From contig NZ_JAFAGT010000101.1 of assembly GCF_019237615.1 (NCBI RefSeq), positions 1-55,114 of the forward strand: a stretch of 55,114 bases of DNA, written 5' to 3'. The notes under the pieces are model-generated. The model ran no database searches, was not told where the DNA came from, and was given only the letters and a program-made list of their open reading frames with translations. Within the stretch, counting starts at the first letter, position 1; each line of letters begins with the position of its first letter. A program made the position numbers and the translations under genes. This document shows positions 40,859-49,574 of this stretch, one piece after another. Source of the stretch: Roseateles sp. (lineage in GTDB: Bacteria > Pseudomonadota > Gammaproteobacteria > Burkholderiales > Burkholderiaceae_C).

Positions 40859-42082
40859 ATGAACGCCACCCACCCCACGCGCCTGGCCTTCCTCGACGGC
40901 CTGCGCGTCGCCGCCTTCGCGCTGCTGATCCCGTACCACGTCGGCATGTACTACGTGACCTGGGACTTTCACGTGAAGAGCCCCGCGGCCAGCACCGCGC
41001 TGGAGCCCTTCATGCAGCTCAGCTCGCCATGGCGGCTGGGCCTGCTCTTCCTCATCGCCGGCGCCGCCTGCCAGGGCCTGTTCGCCCGGCGCGGCGTGCT
41101 GGGCACGCTGAAGGACCGCGCGCTGCGCCTGCTGCTGCCGCTGCTGTTCGGCATGGTCGTCATCGTCACGCCCCAGGCCTACTACGAGGTGCTGACCAAG
41201 GCGCCGGAGCTGCTGCCCGGCGATGGCGGCTATCTCGACTTCTGGCGGGCCTATCTGCAGGTCGGCAGGTTCTGCCGCGGCAGCGACTGCATGGTCGTGC
41301 CGACCTGGAACCACCTGTGGTTCCTGCCCTATCTGTGGCTGTACGCGTCGATGGGGGCCGTGGCGGCGGCCTGGCTGCGCCTGCCGCCGCCGGCCGTCGC
41401 GCTGCCCGCCTGGGCCTGGCTGGTGCTGCCGGCACTGGCGCTGGCGCTGCTGCGCGTGGCCGTCTTCCCGCACCACCCGTCCACGCACGACTTCGTGCAC
41501 GACCTCTACAACCACCTGCAGTACGGCGGGCTCTTCGCCCTCGGCTGGGCCAGCCGCACGCCACTGGCCGCAGGGCTGTGGGCGGCCGTGCTGCGGCTGC
41601 GCTGGGTGGCGCTCGGCATCTCGCTGGCCGGCTGGGCCGCGCTGATGGCCTTCGACGGCCGCCATGTCGCGGCGCCACCGTCCGAGGGCTTGCTGGCCGC
41701 CGCGCATGCGCTGCGCGGGGCGCTGGGTTGGTGGGGCATCGCCGCCGCCTGCGGGTGGGCGCAGCGCGCCTTCACGCGGGAGTCGCGGCGGCTGCGCCAG
41801 GCCGCCGCCGCAGTGTTCTGTCTCTACATCTTGCACCAGAGCGTCATCGTCGTGCTGAGCCAGTGGCTGAAGCCGCTGGGCCTGCCGTGGGGGCCGGAGG
41901 CGGTGCTGCTGATCGTGCTGACCTTCGCCGCCTGCGTTGCCGCCTACCTCGCGCTGCGCCGCGTGCCCGGCCTGGCCCTGCTGTGCGGCATCCAGCGGAC
42001 GACCGCCGGCCCCGCTCAGCGGCGGCTTGCAAGAGCGGGTGCGGCCTCCAGCTCACCCGACTCGCGCGCCTTGCGGCCATAG
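40859..42082 (+). CDS. Acyltransferase 3 family membrane protein
   Basis: A 407-residue protein with about ten membrane helices. The N-terminus RLAFLDGLRVAAFALLIPYHVGMYYV carries the conserved H of acyltransferase 3 enzymes (quoted part: YHVGMYY), and WNHLWFLPYLWLY resembles the OpgC/glucan-modifying branch. It likely transfers an acyl group (acetyl or succinyl) to a cell-surface glycan, but the substrate is unknown. Its last 22 codons overlap the 3' end of the convergent antiporter gene by 67 bases, an unusually long overlap; the real C-terminus may be less conserved. Confidence 0.85.
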   Translation: MNATHPTRLAFLDGLRVAAFALLIPYHVGMYYVTWDFHVKSPAASTALEPFMQLSSPWRLGLLFLIAGAACQGLFARRGVLGTLKDRALRLLLPLLFGMVVIVTPQAYYEVLTKAPELLPGDGGYLDFWRAYLQVGRFCRGSDCMVVPTWNHLWFLPYLWLYASMGAVAAAWLRLPPPAVALPAWAWLVLPALALALLRVAVFPHHPSTHDFVHDLYNHLQYGGLFALGWASRTPLAAGLWAAVLRLRWVALGISLAGWAALMAFDGRHVAAPPSEGLLAAAHALRGALGWWGIAAACGWAQRAFTRESRRLRQAAAAVFCLYILHQSVIVVLSQWLKPLGLPWGPEAVLLIVLTFAACVAAYLALRRVPGLALLCGIQRTTAGPAQRRLARAGAASSSPDSRALRP

Positions 42083-43374
42083 ACGAGCTCGAACAGCGGG
42101 CTGGCCATCATGGTCGTGACGACCGCCATCAGCACCAGCATCGAGAACAAGGCCGGGCCGATGATGCCCTTCTGCAGGCCGATGTTGATGATGATGAGCT
42201 CCATCAGGCCGCGCGAGTTCATCAGCGCGCCTATGCCCAGCGCCGTGCGGTTGTCCTCGCCGGCCATGCGGGCGGCCAGGTAGCAGGCGCCGAACTTGGC
42301 CAGCACCGAGGCCGCCAGCACGCCCAGCGCGATCAGCAGCAGCTGGAGAGAATTGAGCATGTCCAGCCGCGTGTTCAGGCCCGAGTAGGTGAAGAACATC
42401 GGCAGCAGCAGGATGACGGTGAGCGGCTCGACCTTCTTTTTCAGCTCGGCCGCGAACAGGCCGCGCGGCATGACGGCGCCCAGGATGAAGCCGCCGAAGA
42501 TGGCGTGGATGCCTACGGCGTCCATGACGAAGGCGGACGTGCAGAAAGCGATCAGCGTGAGGCCCAGCACCATGTGGCTCATCTGGCCCTCTCGCTCGAC
42601 GATGCGGCCCAGCGGCGCCAGCAGCCGGCGGCCGAACAGCAGCACCAAGGCGGCCCAGACGACGCCGCCACCTATGGCCAGCACGGCCACGCCGGGGCCG
42701 GCGCCGAAGGCGGCCAGCACCAGTGCCAGCACGCACCAGGAGGCCGCGTCGTCGAAGGCGCCAGCCGTCAGCGTCAGTGTCCCCAGCGAGGTGTTCGCTA
42801 GGCCACGCTCGTTGATGATGCGGGCCAGCATGGGGAAGGCCGTCAGCGCGATGCAGGCGCCCATGAAGAGGGTGGCGTTGGCCGTCGAGATGCCCTCGGC
42901 GAACAGGCCCGGCACCTTCAGCAGGATGGGCGTGATCAGGAAGGCGATGAAGAAGGGCGCCGCGATGCCGGACAACGACACGCCGATGGCGCTCCTGGCC
43001 TTGGTGGCGAAATGGTCCAGCCGCAGCGTCGTGCCGACCAGGAACATGTACAGCCCCACGCCCAGTTGGGCGCCCGTGTAGAGCACGTTCTTCATCTCCT
43101 TGGGGAAGATGGCCGACTGGATGTCGGGCGCGAACAGGCCGAACAGCGACGGGCCGAGCACGACGCCGGCGATCATCTCGCCGACCACCTGCGGCTGGGC
43201 GAGGAACTTGCTGCCCAGCCAGCCGACGACGCGGCAGGCAGCAATGATGATGGCCAGCTGCAGGAAGAAGTGGACGCTGAAGTCCGTCGGCGAGTAGGTC
43301 TGGGCCAGCGCGGGGGTCGCGGCGCCATGCTTGGCGAACACGTCGGCCAGGGCGGCGGGAAGATCGAAATCCAT
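42016..43374 (-). CDS. CPA2-family cation/proton antiporter (KefB/NapA-like)
   Basis: A 452-residue membrane protein with 12-13 helices. Typical CPA2 features are QPQVVGEMIAGVVLGPSLFG, LGVGLYMFLVGT, the TLTLTAGAFDDAASW segment with its Asp pair for ion binding, and the C-terminal GIGALMNSRGLMELIIINIGL. There is no RCK/TrkA-N domain. The ATG at 43374 is chosen; the frame opens earlier at 43515. It may exchange Na or K ions for protons. A 14-base palindrome lies 63 bases upstream. Confidence 0.9.
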   Translation of the reverse strand: MDFDLPAALADVFAKHGAATPALAQTYSPTDFSVHFFLQLAIIIAACRVVGWLGSKFLAQPQVVGEMIAGVVLGPSLFGLFAPDIQSAIFPKEMKNVLYTGAQLGVGLYMFLVGTTLRLDHFATKARSAIGVSLSGIAAPFFIAFLITPILLKVPGLFAEGISTANATLFMGACIALTAFPMLARIINERGLANTSLGTLTLTAGAFDDAASWCVLALVLAAFGAGPGVAVLAIGGGVVWAALVLLFGRRLLAPLGRIVEREGQMSHMVLGLTLIAFCTSAFVMDAVGIHAIFGGFILGAVMPRGLFAAELKKKVEPLTVILLLPMFFTYSGLNTRLDMLNSLQLLLIALGVLAASVLAKFGACYLAARMAGEDNRTALGIGALMNSRGLMELIIINIGLQKGIIGPALFSMLVLMAVVTTMMASPLFELVYGRKARESGELEAAPALASRR

Positions 43375-43436
43375 GGACTTGCCTTGTCGATTCCTGTGGG
43401 TTGTCCCGCCGGCCTGCCCTGGGCGGCAGATTGGCG

Positions 43437-43450
43437 AGACAACGTTGTCT
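43437..43450. promoter_or_regulatory. 14-base palindrome upstream of the antiporter gene
   Basis: AGACAACGTTGTCT is a perfect palindrome in the 218-base divergent spacer between the antiporter (minus, start 43374) and the Phd/PIN pair (plus, start 43593). It could be an operator for either side. No regulator gene adjoins. Confidence 0.4.
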
Positions 43451-43592
43451 ACGGCAAATCCGACGGGGCGCCGATCTGCTGGGGGCACTGTGCCAGCCGT
43501 GCCTGCACTGTCCATCGGGGCGGACGGAATTGAGCCTACGTACCTACATTCTGGTTGCGGGTGCGCAGGCAGGTCGTTACATTCGCGCCTCG

Positions 43593-43844
43593 ATGAAGCT
43601 CATCACCAGCCGCGAGTTCAACCGCGACGTCAGCCAGGCCAAGCGCGCGGCCCAGGCCGAACCCGTGGTCATCACCGATCGCGGCCAGCCCAGCCATGTG
43701 CTGTTGAGCATCGCCGAGTACCGCCGCCTGACCGGCGAGGGCGAGAGCATCCTGGAGCTGCTGGCCATGCCCGAGGCCGTGGCGCTGGACGTCCGCGACG
43801 CGTCGGCCGACGGTGCCTGGGACCATCGCGAGAACCTCGGCTGA
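43593..43844 (+). CDS. Phd/YefM-family antitoxin
   Basis: An 83-residue antitoxin. It begins MKLITSREFNRDVSQAKRAA, the Phd/YefM DNA-binding fold, followed by PVVITDRGQPSHVLLSIAEYRRL; the C-terminal third (from about residue 55) is the toxin-binding segment. The start at 43593 is set by family homology; a longer open frame from 43401 is not supported. The PIN toxin gene begins eight bases after its stop. The pair is normally autoregulated by the antitoxin. Confidence 0.9.
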   Translation: MKLITSREFNRDVSQAKRAAQAEPVVITDRGQPSHVLLSIAEYRRLTGEGESILELLAMPEAVALDVRDASADGAWDHRENLG

Positions 43845-43852
43845 GGGGCACG

Positions 43853-44350
43853 ATGTTCCTGCTGGACACCGGCATCGTGCTCGAACTGCGCAAGGCCAAG
43901 GCCGGCCAGTCCGACGCGGGCCTCGCCGCCTGGGCTGCCGGCCTGCCGCGCCAGAAGCTCTTCATCTCGGCGCTGAACCTGCTGGAGATCGAGACCGCCG
44001 CTGCCCGCCTGGCGCGCCGCGATCGCGCCGCCGGCCTGGTCGTGCGCGACTGGATCGATGCCCGCGTCATGCCGGCCTTCGAGGGGCGCGTGCTGCCGGT
44101 GGACGCGGCCGTCGTGCGCCGCCGCGCCCAGCTGCCCTATGCCAACACGCGCGACGGTCTGCTCGCCGCCACGGCGCTGGAGCATGGCCTGACCTTCGTG
44201 ACCCATCGCGTCTCGGCCTTCCGCGCCGGCCGCGTCAAGCTGCTCAACCCCTCCGGCTACATTGCCCCGCTCAGCGAGGAGGACGAGGACTGGGCCCACG
44301 GCGCCCAGACCGGCCATCAATGGCTGAAGAACCTCTACACCCGCGCATGA
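43853..44350 (+). CDS. PIN-domain toxin (VapC/FitB-like RNase)
   Basis: A 165-residue PIN nuclease. It starts MFLLDTGIVLELRK with the catalytic Asp5, has LNLLEIETAAARL with the second acidic residue, and NTRDGLLAATALEHGLTFVT with the third. It is about 25-30 residues longer than usual VapC/FitB, with an extra acidic tail (SEEDEDWAHGAQTGHQWLK). Paired with the Phd-type antitoxin just upstream. Expected to cleave RNA when free of antitoxin. Confidence 0.9.
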   Translation: MFLLDTGIVLELRKAKAGQSDAGLAAWAAGLPRQKLFISALNLLEIETAAARLARRDRAAGLVVRDWIDARVMPAFEGRVLPVDAAVVRRRAQLPYANTRDGLLAATALEHGLTFVTHRVSAFRAGRVKLLNPSGYIAPLSEEDEDWAHGAQTGHQWLKNLYTRA

Positions 44351-44512
44351 GCGACCCCCCCGTCCAAGGCGTCCCTTGGCCGGTCTTGCAGACCGCGCCG
44401 CAGCCCTTCGCTTGGCACGGCGCGCCCGCCGGGCGCACTGCGTCCGGCCTGGGCTCCGCAGGGGACGACCCGGCGGGCTGGCGTCGGCTCGGACATTCAA
44501 CGGCCCAATGAC

Positions 44513-46039
44513 ATGAAGCGACGCATCCTCATCGTCGGCGGCGGCACGGCCGGCTGGCTGACAGCCGCCTACCTGGCCCGCTTTCTGCGCCTTTCGGAAC
44601 GCAACCATCTCGAGGTGACGGTGCTGGAGTCCCCCGACATCGGCGTCGTCGGCGTCGGCGAGGGTACCTTCCCCACCATACGCAGCACGCTGCAGTTCCT
44701 GGGCATCGACGAGGCACGCTTCATCCGCGAGACCGCCGCCACGCTCAAGCAGGGCATACGTTTCGTGGACTGGGCGCGGGCCCCGGCCGGCGGCATGCAC
44801 CAGCAGTTCTTCCATCCCTTCGAGGCGCCTTTCTACGCCGACGACCTCAACCTCGTGCCCTACTGGCTGCTGCAGGACCCGGCCACGCGCCCGCCCTTTG
44901 CCGAGGCCATGACGCTGCAGGTGCGCGTGGCAGCCGCGCAGCGCGCGCCCAAGCGTGCCGGCGAGGCGCCCTACGCGGCGCCGCTGAACTACGCCTACCA
45001 CTTCGACGCGCTCAAGCTGTCCAGGCTGCTGGCCGAACGCGCCCGCGAGCTGGGCGTGCGCCATGTCGAGGGCCTGGTGACCCACGTGGCGCTGGACGCC
45101 GAGGGCGCGATCGCCCATCTCGACACCGCGCAGCAGGGGCGCTTCGAGGCTGATCTCTACATCGACTGCACCGGCTTTCGCGCCGAGCTCGTCGGCCGGG
45201 CCATGGGCAGCGAGTTCAAGTCGGTGCGCCACCAGCTCTTCGCCGACCGGGCGCTGGCCTGCAAGATCCCGCTGGCCGCCGATGCCGTCATGGAGAGCTG
45301 CACCGTCGCCACCGCGCACGAGGCCGGCTGGCTGTGGGAGATCGGCCTGAACGGCGCGCGCGGCATCGGCTGCGTCTACTCCAGCGACCACCTCGGCGAC
45401 GACCGCGCCGCCGACATCCTGCGCGACTACTGCGGCCCCGGGCATGAAGACCTCGCGATGCGCAGCATCCCCTTCGTGCCCGGCTACCGCGAGCGGCAAT
45501 GGGTGAAGAACTGCGTGGCCGTGGGCCTGTCGGCCGGTTTCCTGGAGCCGCTGGAGGCCACCGGCCTGGTCCTGGTCGAGGCGGCCGTCGGCATGATTGC
45601 CGAGATGCTGCCGCACAGCGGCCCCATCGCCGCGCCGGCGCGGCGCTTCAACGAGCTGATGACGGCGCGCTTCGAGAACATCATCAACTTCCTGAAGCTG
45701 CACTATGCGCTGAGCCGGCGCCCCGAGCCCTTCTGGCGGGACAACGCCGCGCCGGCAAGCCTCCCTGAACGCCTGGCCGGCCTGCTGCAGGAGTGGAAGC
45801 TGCGTCCGCCGGGCCGCTTCGACTTCGTGCTGGACACCGAGACCTTCGCCTTCTTCAACTACCAGTACATCCTCTACGGCATGGGCTTTCTGACCGACCT
45901 CGGCGTCGGCCGCGACGACTTCCCGCGCATGGAGGAAGCCGGCAGGGTCTTCGCCAAGATCCAGCGCTTCGCCGAGCGCGCGGTGGCCGACCTGCCCAGC
46001 CACCGCGCGCTGATCCAGCAGCTCAACGCGGGGCGCTGA
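44513..46039 (+). CDS. Flavin-dependent tryptophan-halogenase family protein
   Basis: A 508-residue FADH2-dependent enzyme of the tryptophan halogenase family. The FAD-binding GGGTAGW lies at residues 9-15. Lys79, in TLKQGIRFVDW, is at the same position as the catalytic lysine of PrnA/RebH. GLSAGFLEPLEATG carries the Glu next to the active site, and GWLWEIG corresponds to the W-x-W-x-I-P motif, here with Gly in place of Pro. It likely chlorinates or brominates an aromatic substrate, but many such homologues have unknown targets. No flavin reductase or biosynthetic genes are adjacent. Confidence 0.88.
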   Translation: MKRRILIVGGGTAGWLTAAYLARFLRLSERNHLEVTVLESPDIGVVGVGEGTFPTIRSTLQFLGIDEARFIRETAATLKQGIRFVDWARAPAGGMHQQFFHPFEAPFYADDLNLVPYWLLQDPATRPPFAEAMTLQVRVAAAQRAPKRAGEAPYAAPLNYAYHFDALKLSRLLAERARELGVRHVEGLVTHVALDAEGAIAHLDTAQQGRFEADLYIDCTGFRAELVGRAMGSEFKSVRHQLFADRALACKIPLAADAVMESCTVATAHEAGWLWEIGLNGARGIGCVYSSDHLGDDRAADILRDYCGPGHEDLAMRSIPFVPGYRERQWVKNCVAVGLSAGFLEPLEATGLVLVEAAVGMIAEMLPHSGPIAAPARRFNELMTARFENIINFLKLHYALSRRPEPFWRDNAAPASLPERLAGLLQEWKLRPPGRFDFVLDTETFAFFNYQYILYGMGFLTDLGVGRDDFPRMEEAGRVFAKIQRFAERAVADLPSHRALIQQLNAGR

Positions 46040-46152
46040 GGCGCAAGCCGTCGGCCGTCAGCCAAGGCCCACAGTCCGCGCTGCCGCTTCGCCGACAGAC
46101 AGCACGCCGGGGTGGGCCTAGGGTCGGGCATGGAGATCCAAGGAGCCCGCCG

Positions 46153-46479
46153 ATGACCTGGAGTGAACTGCCCGCCCGCGCCGAGGCAGCCTGGCCCCGC
46201 CTGGGCTGGACCGACGTGCTGCCCGCCGTGTTGGCCGGCCTGCTCGTGGGCCTGAGCCTGCTGCCGCTGGACGACCGCGGGCACGGCCGCGTGGCCCAGC
46301 TCTGGTTCGCCGTCGTGGCGCTGCAGCTGGGCCTGTGGGCCCGGCAGGCCCTCAACCTGGCGCTGATGCGCGGGCTGCAGCAGCGCGGCGTCCGCTTCTC
46401 CGTGCCGGCCCGCACGGTGAACGTCGTCGGGTTGCAGGCCGCGCCGGACGGACCCGCCATCGCGCCGTCGGCCGGCTGA
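46153..46479 (+). CDS. Small membrane-associated protein of unknown function
   Basis: A 108-residue protein with two likely membrane helices (about 20-40, VLPAVLAGLLVGLSLLPL, and about 48-66, LWFAVVALQLGLWARQAL) and a polar C-terminus. A good AAGGAG lies before the ATG. No domain recognised. It precedes the CPA1 antiporter gene by four bases, so the two are probably co-transcribed, and it could be an accessory subunit. Confidence 0.6.
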   Translation: MTWSELPARAEAAWPRLGWTDVLPAVLAGLLVGLSLLPLDDRGHGRVAQLWFAVVALQLGLWARQALNLALMRGLQQRGVRFSVPARTVNVVGLQAAPDGPAIAPSAG

Positions 46480-46483
46480 TGCC

Positions 46484-47710
46484 ATGGTCCCAGCCCTCGC
46501 GGCCGGCCCGGAGCTGCTGACGGCGGTCGTCGCGGCGCTGGTGCTGATCGCCATCGCCGGCGCCCTCTACAGCCACCGCCTGGGCCTGTCGCACCTGCTG
46601 GTCTTCATGGCGGTGGGCATGCTGGCCGGCGTGGACGGTCCGCTGGGCCTGCCCTTCGACAGCCACCGCCTGGCGGTCGGCGTCGGCAACCTGGCCGTGG
46701 CCCTCATCCTCTTCGACGGCGGCCTGCGCACGCGCTGGGCCGAGGTGCGCCGCGGCATGCTGCCGGCCAGCCTGCTGGCCACCGTGGGCGTGGTCGCCAC
46801 GGCCGTCCTGGTCGCCAGCATTGCGCGGCTGGTGCTGGGCCTGCCCTGGGCCGGCGGTCTGCTGCTGGGCGCGGCCGTGTCGTCCACCGACGCGGCGGCC
46901 GTGTTCGCGCAGTTCAGCGCCAGCCGGCTGAAGCTGGCGCCGCGCCTTGGCGCCACCATCGAGGTCGAGTCGGCAATGAACGACCCCATGGCCATGGTGC
47001 TGACACTGGGCCTCATCGCCTGGCTGACGCCGCTGGGCCAGGCGGGCGACATGCGCGTGACCGGGCCGGCCGACCTGCTGCGGCTGCTGGGTACGCAGTT
47101 GGGCCTGGGCCTGGCCCTCGGCATGGCCGGCGGGCTGCTGGCCGCGTGGTGGGTGCGGCGCCTGCCCGTCGCCGACGACCACGACGGCCTGGCGGCGCTG
47201 CTGCTGGCGGCCCTCGGCTTCCTGCTCTTCGCCGTCACCAACCGCGGTGGTGGTTCGGGCTTCCTGGCCGTCTACATCGCCGGCCTGCTGCTGCGCCACC
47301 GCGCCGGGCGCGTGGCTGCGCTCGGCTTGCCGGGACTGAACGGCTACACCTGGCTGGCCCAGGCAGTGCTCTTCCTGCTGCTGGGCCTGCTCGTCACGCC
47401 GCACGAGGTCTGGCGCCTCATCGGCCCGGCCCTGCTGGTGGCCGCTGGCCTGATGTTCGTCGCCCGGCCCGCGGCGGTGCTGCTGTGCCTGGCGCCGCTG
47501 GGCTTCGATTGGCGCTCGCAGTGCTTCGTGGCATGGTCGGGTCTGCGCGGCGCGGTGCCCATCGTGCTGGCCATCTACCCGGTGCTGGCCGGCCTGCCGG
47601 ACGGCTGGCGCTGCTTCGACGTGACCTTCGTCGTCGTGCTGCTGTCCCTGCTGGTCCAGGGCCCGACGCTGGCGCCGTTGGCGCGTTGGTTGCGGCTGAA
47701 CCGGCCTTAG
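46484..47710 (+). CDS. CPA1-family cation/proton antiporter (NhaP/CvrA-like)
   Basis: A 408-residue membrane protein with about 12 helices. Signature motifs are [43 protein letters not shown] and [13 protein letters not shown], which match the NhaP2/CvrA potassium-proton antiporters. The usual C-terminal TrkA-C/CorC-HlyC cytosolic region (150 or more residues) is absent; the protein ends right after the last helix. Its stop overlaps the convergent SnoaL-like gene by four bases. Confidence 0.9.
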   Translation: MVPALAAGPELLTAVVAALVLIAIAGALYSHRLGLSHLLVFMAVGMLAGVDGPLGLPFDSHRLAVGVGNLAVALILFDGGLRTRWAEVRRGMLPASLLATVGVVATAVLVASIARLVLGLPWAGGLLLGAAVSSTDAAAVFAQFSASRLKLAPRLGATIEVESAMNDPMAMVLTLGLIAWLTPLGQAGDMRVTGPADLLRLLGTQLGLGLALGMAGGLLAAWWVRRLPVADDHDGLAALLLAALGFLLFAVTNRGGGSGFLAVYIAGLLLRHRAGRVAALGLPGLNGYTWLAQAVLFLLLGLLVTPHEVWRLIGPALLVAAGLMFVARPAAVLLCLAPLGFDWRSQCFVAWSGLRGAVPIVLAIYPVLAGLPDGWRCFDVTFVVVLLSLLVQGPTLAPLARWLRLNRP

Positions 47711-48099
47711 CCCACCGGCGCCAGCAGGTTGGCGTCGCGTGCCAGCTTCCAGCGGCCGCCGTCCTTGCGCAGCACCGTCAGCGTGTGGCCCTCGCGGCGC
47801 ATTGGCGGCGAGCCGTCCGGCGGCGTGGCGGTGACGCTGAGCCGGCTGCGCATGAAGGCCCAGTCGCCCATCACCTGGATCTCCAGGATCTCGCTGTGGC
47901 CATCGAAGCTGGGCGCCTTGCCGCCGGCCTGGGCCGCGGCCGCCTTGGCGAAATCGGCCCTGGTCATGGGCGCGCGGCCGGGCGTCAGGAAGAGGGCGTC
48001 GTCGACCATCAGGCCGAGCACGGTGGCCACGTCGCCCCTGCGGCTGGCGTCCATCCAGGTCGCGACGAGGTCGCAGATCGCTTGTTCATCGTCGCTCAT
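47707..48099 (-). CDS. SnoaL-like/DUF4440 family protein
   Basis: A 130-residue NTF2-fold protein of the SgcJ/EcaC type (YybH-like). The pattern VATWMDASRRGDVATVLGLMVDDALFLTP and W-AFMRSRLSVT with GRWKLARDANLL at the end is typical. Such proteins have a small pocket and may act as isomerases or ligand binders; no specific function can be given. It is the last of six minus-strand genes. Confidence 0.85.
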   Translation of the reverse strand: MSDDEQAICDLVATWMDASRRGDVATVLGLMVDDALFLTPGRAPMTRADFAKAAAAQAGGKAPSFDGHSEILEIQVMGDWAFMRSRLSVTATPPDGSPPMRREGHTLTVLRKDGGRWKLARDANLLAPVG

Positions 48100-48133
48100 G
48101 AGGGCACCTCGGTATGCCGTGCGGTGCGCTGTT

Positions 48134-49063
48134 TCAGGTCGTGCCGTCCAGCGAGTCCGCCTGCGTGACGACGCAGCCCGGCGCGACGCTGCGCGTCAGC
48201 CAGACATTGCCGCCGATGACGGCGCCGCGGCCCAGGGTGACGCGGCCCAGCACGGTGGCGCCGGCGTAGATGACGACCTCGTCCTCGACGACCGGGTGGC
48301 GCGGCCGGCCCTTGACGGCATGGCCGTCGCCGTCGGTGGGGATGCTCTTGGCGCCCAGCGTGACGTTCTGGTAGATGCGCACGCGCTCGCCAATGACGGC
48401 CGTCTCGCCGATGACGACACCGGTGCCGTGGTCGATGAAGCAGCCGCTGCCTATGGTGGCGCCGGGGTGGATGTCGATGCCGGTCTCCGCATGGGCCAGC
48501 TCGGCGACGACGCGGGCGATCAGTGGCAGGCCCAGCTTGTAGAGCTCATGGGCGAGCCGGTGGCTGATCAGCGCGCGCAGGCCCGGGTAGCACAGCAGCA
48601 CCTCGTCGACGCTGCGCGCCGCAGGGTCGCCGCGGTAGGCGGCGAGCACGTCGCTGTCCAGCAGCACGCGCACGGCGGGCAGCGTGCGCAGAAAGCGGCC
48701 GGCCAGCTCGGCGGCGTCCTCGGTGGGCTGGCGCTCACCGCGCTGGCGGGCATCGTGGCGCAGCTCCAGCGCGGCCTGCTGGCGCAGCGTCGTCATGGCC
48801 GTGCCCAGCGTGTGGCCGACGTAGAAGTCCTCGTCCTCGGGCCGCAGCGTCGGCGGGCCCAGGCGCATCGGGAAGAGTGCGCCCGACAGCGCCTGCACCA
48901 TGGCCGCCAGCAGCTCGCGTGACGGCAGCTCGCGGCCGTCGCCACCGCGCCGGTGCGCCTCGCGCCAGCGCTGGCGTGCACCGCGCAGCGCCTCGACGAC
49001 GGGCTGCAGTTCATCACCGGGGGCGGGCGTCGACGCGGAAGTGGGAGCGGCGGCTTGGGTCAT
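48134..49063 (-). CDS. Serine O-acetyltransferase (EpsC/CysE type)
   Basis: A 309-residue enzyme that acetylates serine for cysteine synthesis. An N-terminal helical domain (about 20-190) is followed by left-handed beta-helix hexapeptide repeats: GIDIHPGATIGSGCFIDHGTGVVIGE, VRIYQNVTLGAK and GRGAVIGGNVWLT. The catalytic Asp/His region HAETGIDIHPG is present. Its ATG lies 50 bases inside the 3' end of the small membrane-protein gene. It may be a second serine acetyltransferase; the paralogous core cysE is not in view. Confidence 0.9.
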   Translation of the reverse strand: MTQAAAPTSASTPAPGDELQPVVEALRGARQRWREAHRRGGDGRELPSRELLAAMVQALSGALFPMRLGPPTLRPEDEDFYVGHTLGTAMTTLRQQAALELRHDARQRGERQPTEDAAELAGRFLRTLPAVRVLLDSDVLAAYRGDPAARSVDEVLLCYPGLRALISHRLAHELYKLGLPLIARVVAELAHAETGIDIHPGATIGSGCFIDHGTGVVIGETAVIGERVRIYQNVTLGAKSIPTDGDGHAVKGRPRHPVVEDEVVIYAGATVLGRVTLGRGAVIGGNVWLTRSVAPGCVVTQADSLDGTT

Positions 49064-49574
49064 GGGTTTTGAGTATAGAAATCCACCCCCGCCGCATGTG
49101 GCCCAGGCCTTTTGCCCCTGCCGTGCCCAGGACCGCCGTGACGGCCAGCATCGCCGCCATGTGCACGGCCACCGCAGCGAGCGCGGGCAGCAGCGAGCCC
49201 GAGGCGCTGATCTCGCGTGCCGGCGCCGCGCCCGTGCACAACGGCAGCAGTGCGGGCACCAGCATCAGGCCGCTGCCGTGGAGGCTGGCGGCCAGGCAGG
49301 ACCACAGCGCCAGCCCGGCCCGCGTGCGCCGCAGCGCCAGCGTCAGGAGCAGCAGCAGCCCGCAGGCCAGCTGCAGCGGCCGGGCGTTCGTCGACAGGCC
49401 GCCGGCCAGCAGCAGCGCCAGGCCCCCGACGGCCGCGGCATGGCCGAGGGCGATCGGCAGCAGTGCGCGGCGCGCGTCCCCCGAGCAGGCGGCCAGCGCC
49501 CAGCCGGTGGCCGGGTTCAGGCCGTGCAGCGCGCCGGCACCGGCCAGCGCCAGCCAGGGCCACAGGCTGTTCAT
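49014..49574 (-). CDS. Small integral membrane protein (unknown)
   Basis: A 186-residue hydrophobic protein with about five helices and the motif ALHGLNPATGWALAAC near the N-terminus, with ALGHAAAVGGLALLLAGG after it. The paired H-x(n)-H-A segments recall HupE/UreJ/NicO-type metal exporters, but this is only a resemblance. The ATG at 49574 overlaps the DUF899 stop as ATGA, so it is probably made together with it. The C-terminus runs 50 bases into the serine acetyltransferase gene. Confidence 0.65.
   Translation of the reverse strand: MNSLWPWLALAGAGALHGLNPATGWALAACSGDARRALLPIALGHAAAVGGLALLLAGGLSTNARPLQLACGLLLLLTLALRRTRAGLALWSCLAASLHGSGLMLVPALLPLCTGAAPAREISASGSLLPALAAVAVHMAAMLAVTAVLGTAGAKGLGHMRRGWISILKTHDPSRRSHFRVDARPR

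Noticed and set aside
43401-43592. N-terminal extension of the Phd antitoxin
   Set aside because: Family homology begins at 43593 and the extension would cover the antiporter promoter region.
44347-44511. 54-codon open frame overlapping the PIN toxin stop
   Set aside because: No recognisable motif, poor coding look, and it sits just before the halogenase start; may be chance.
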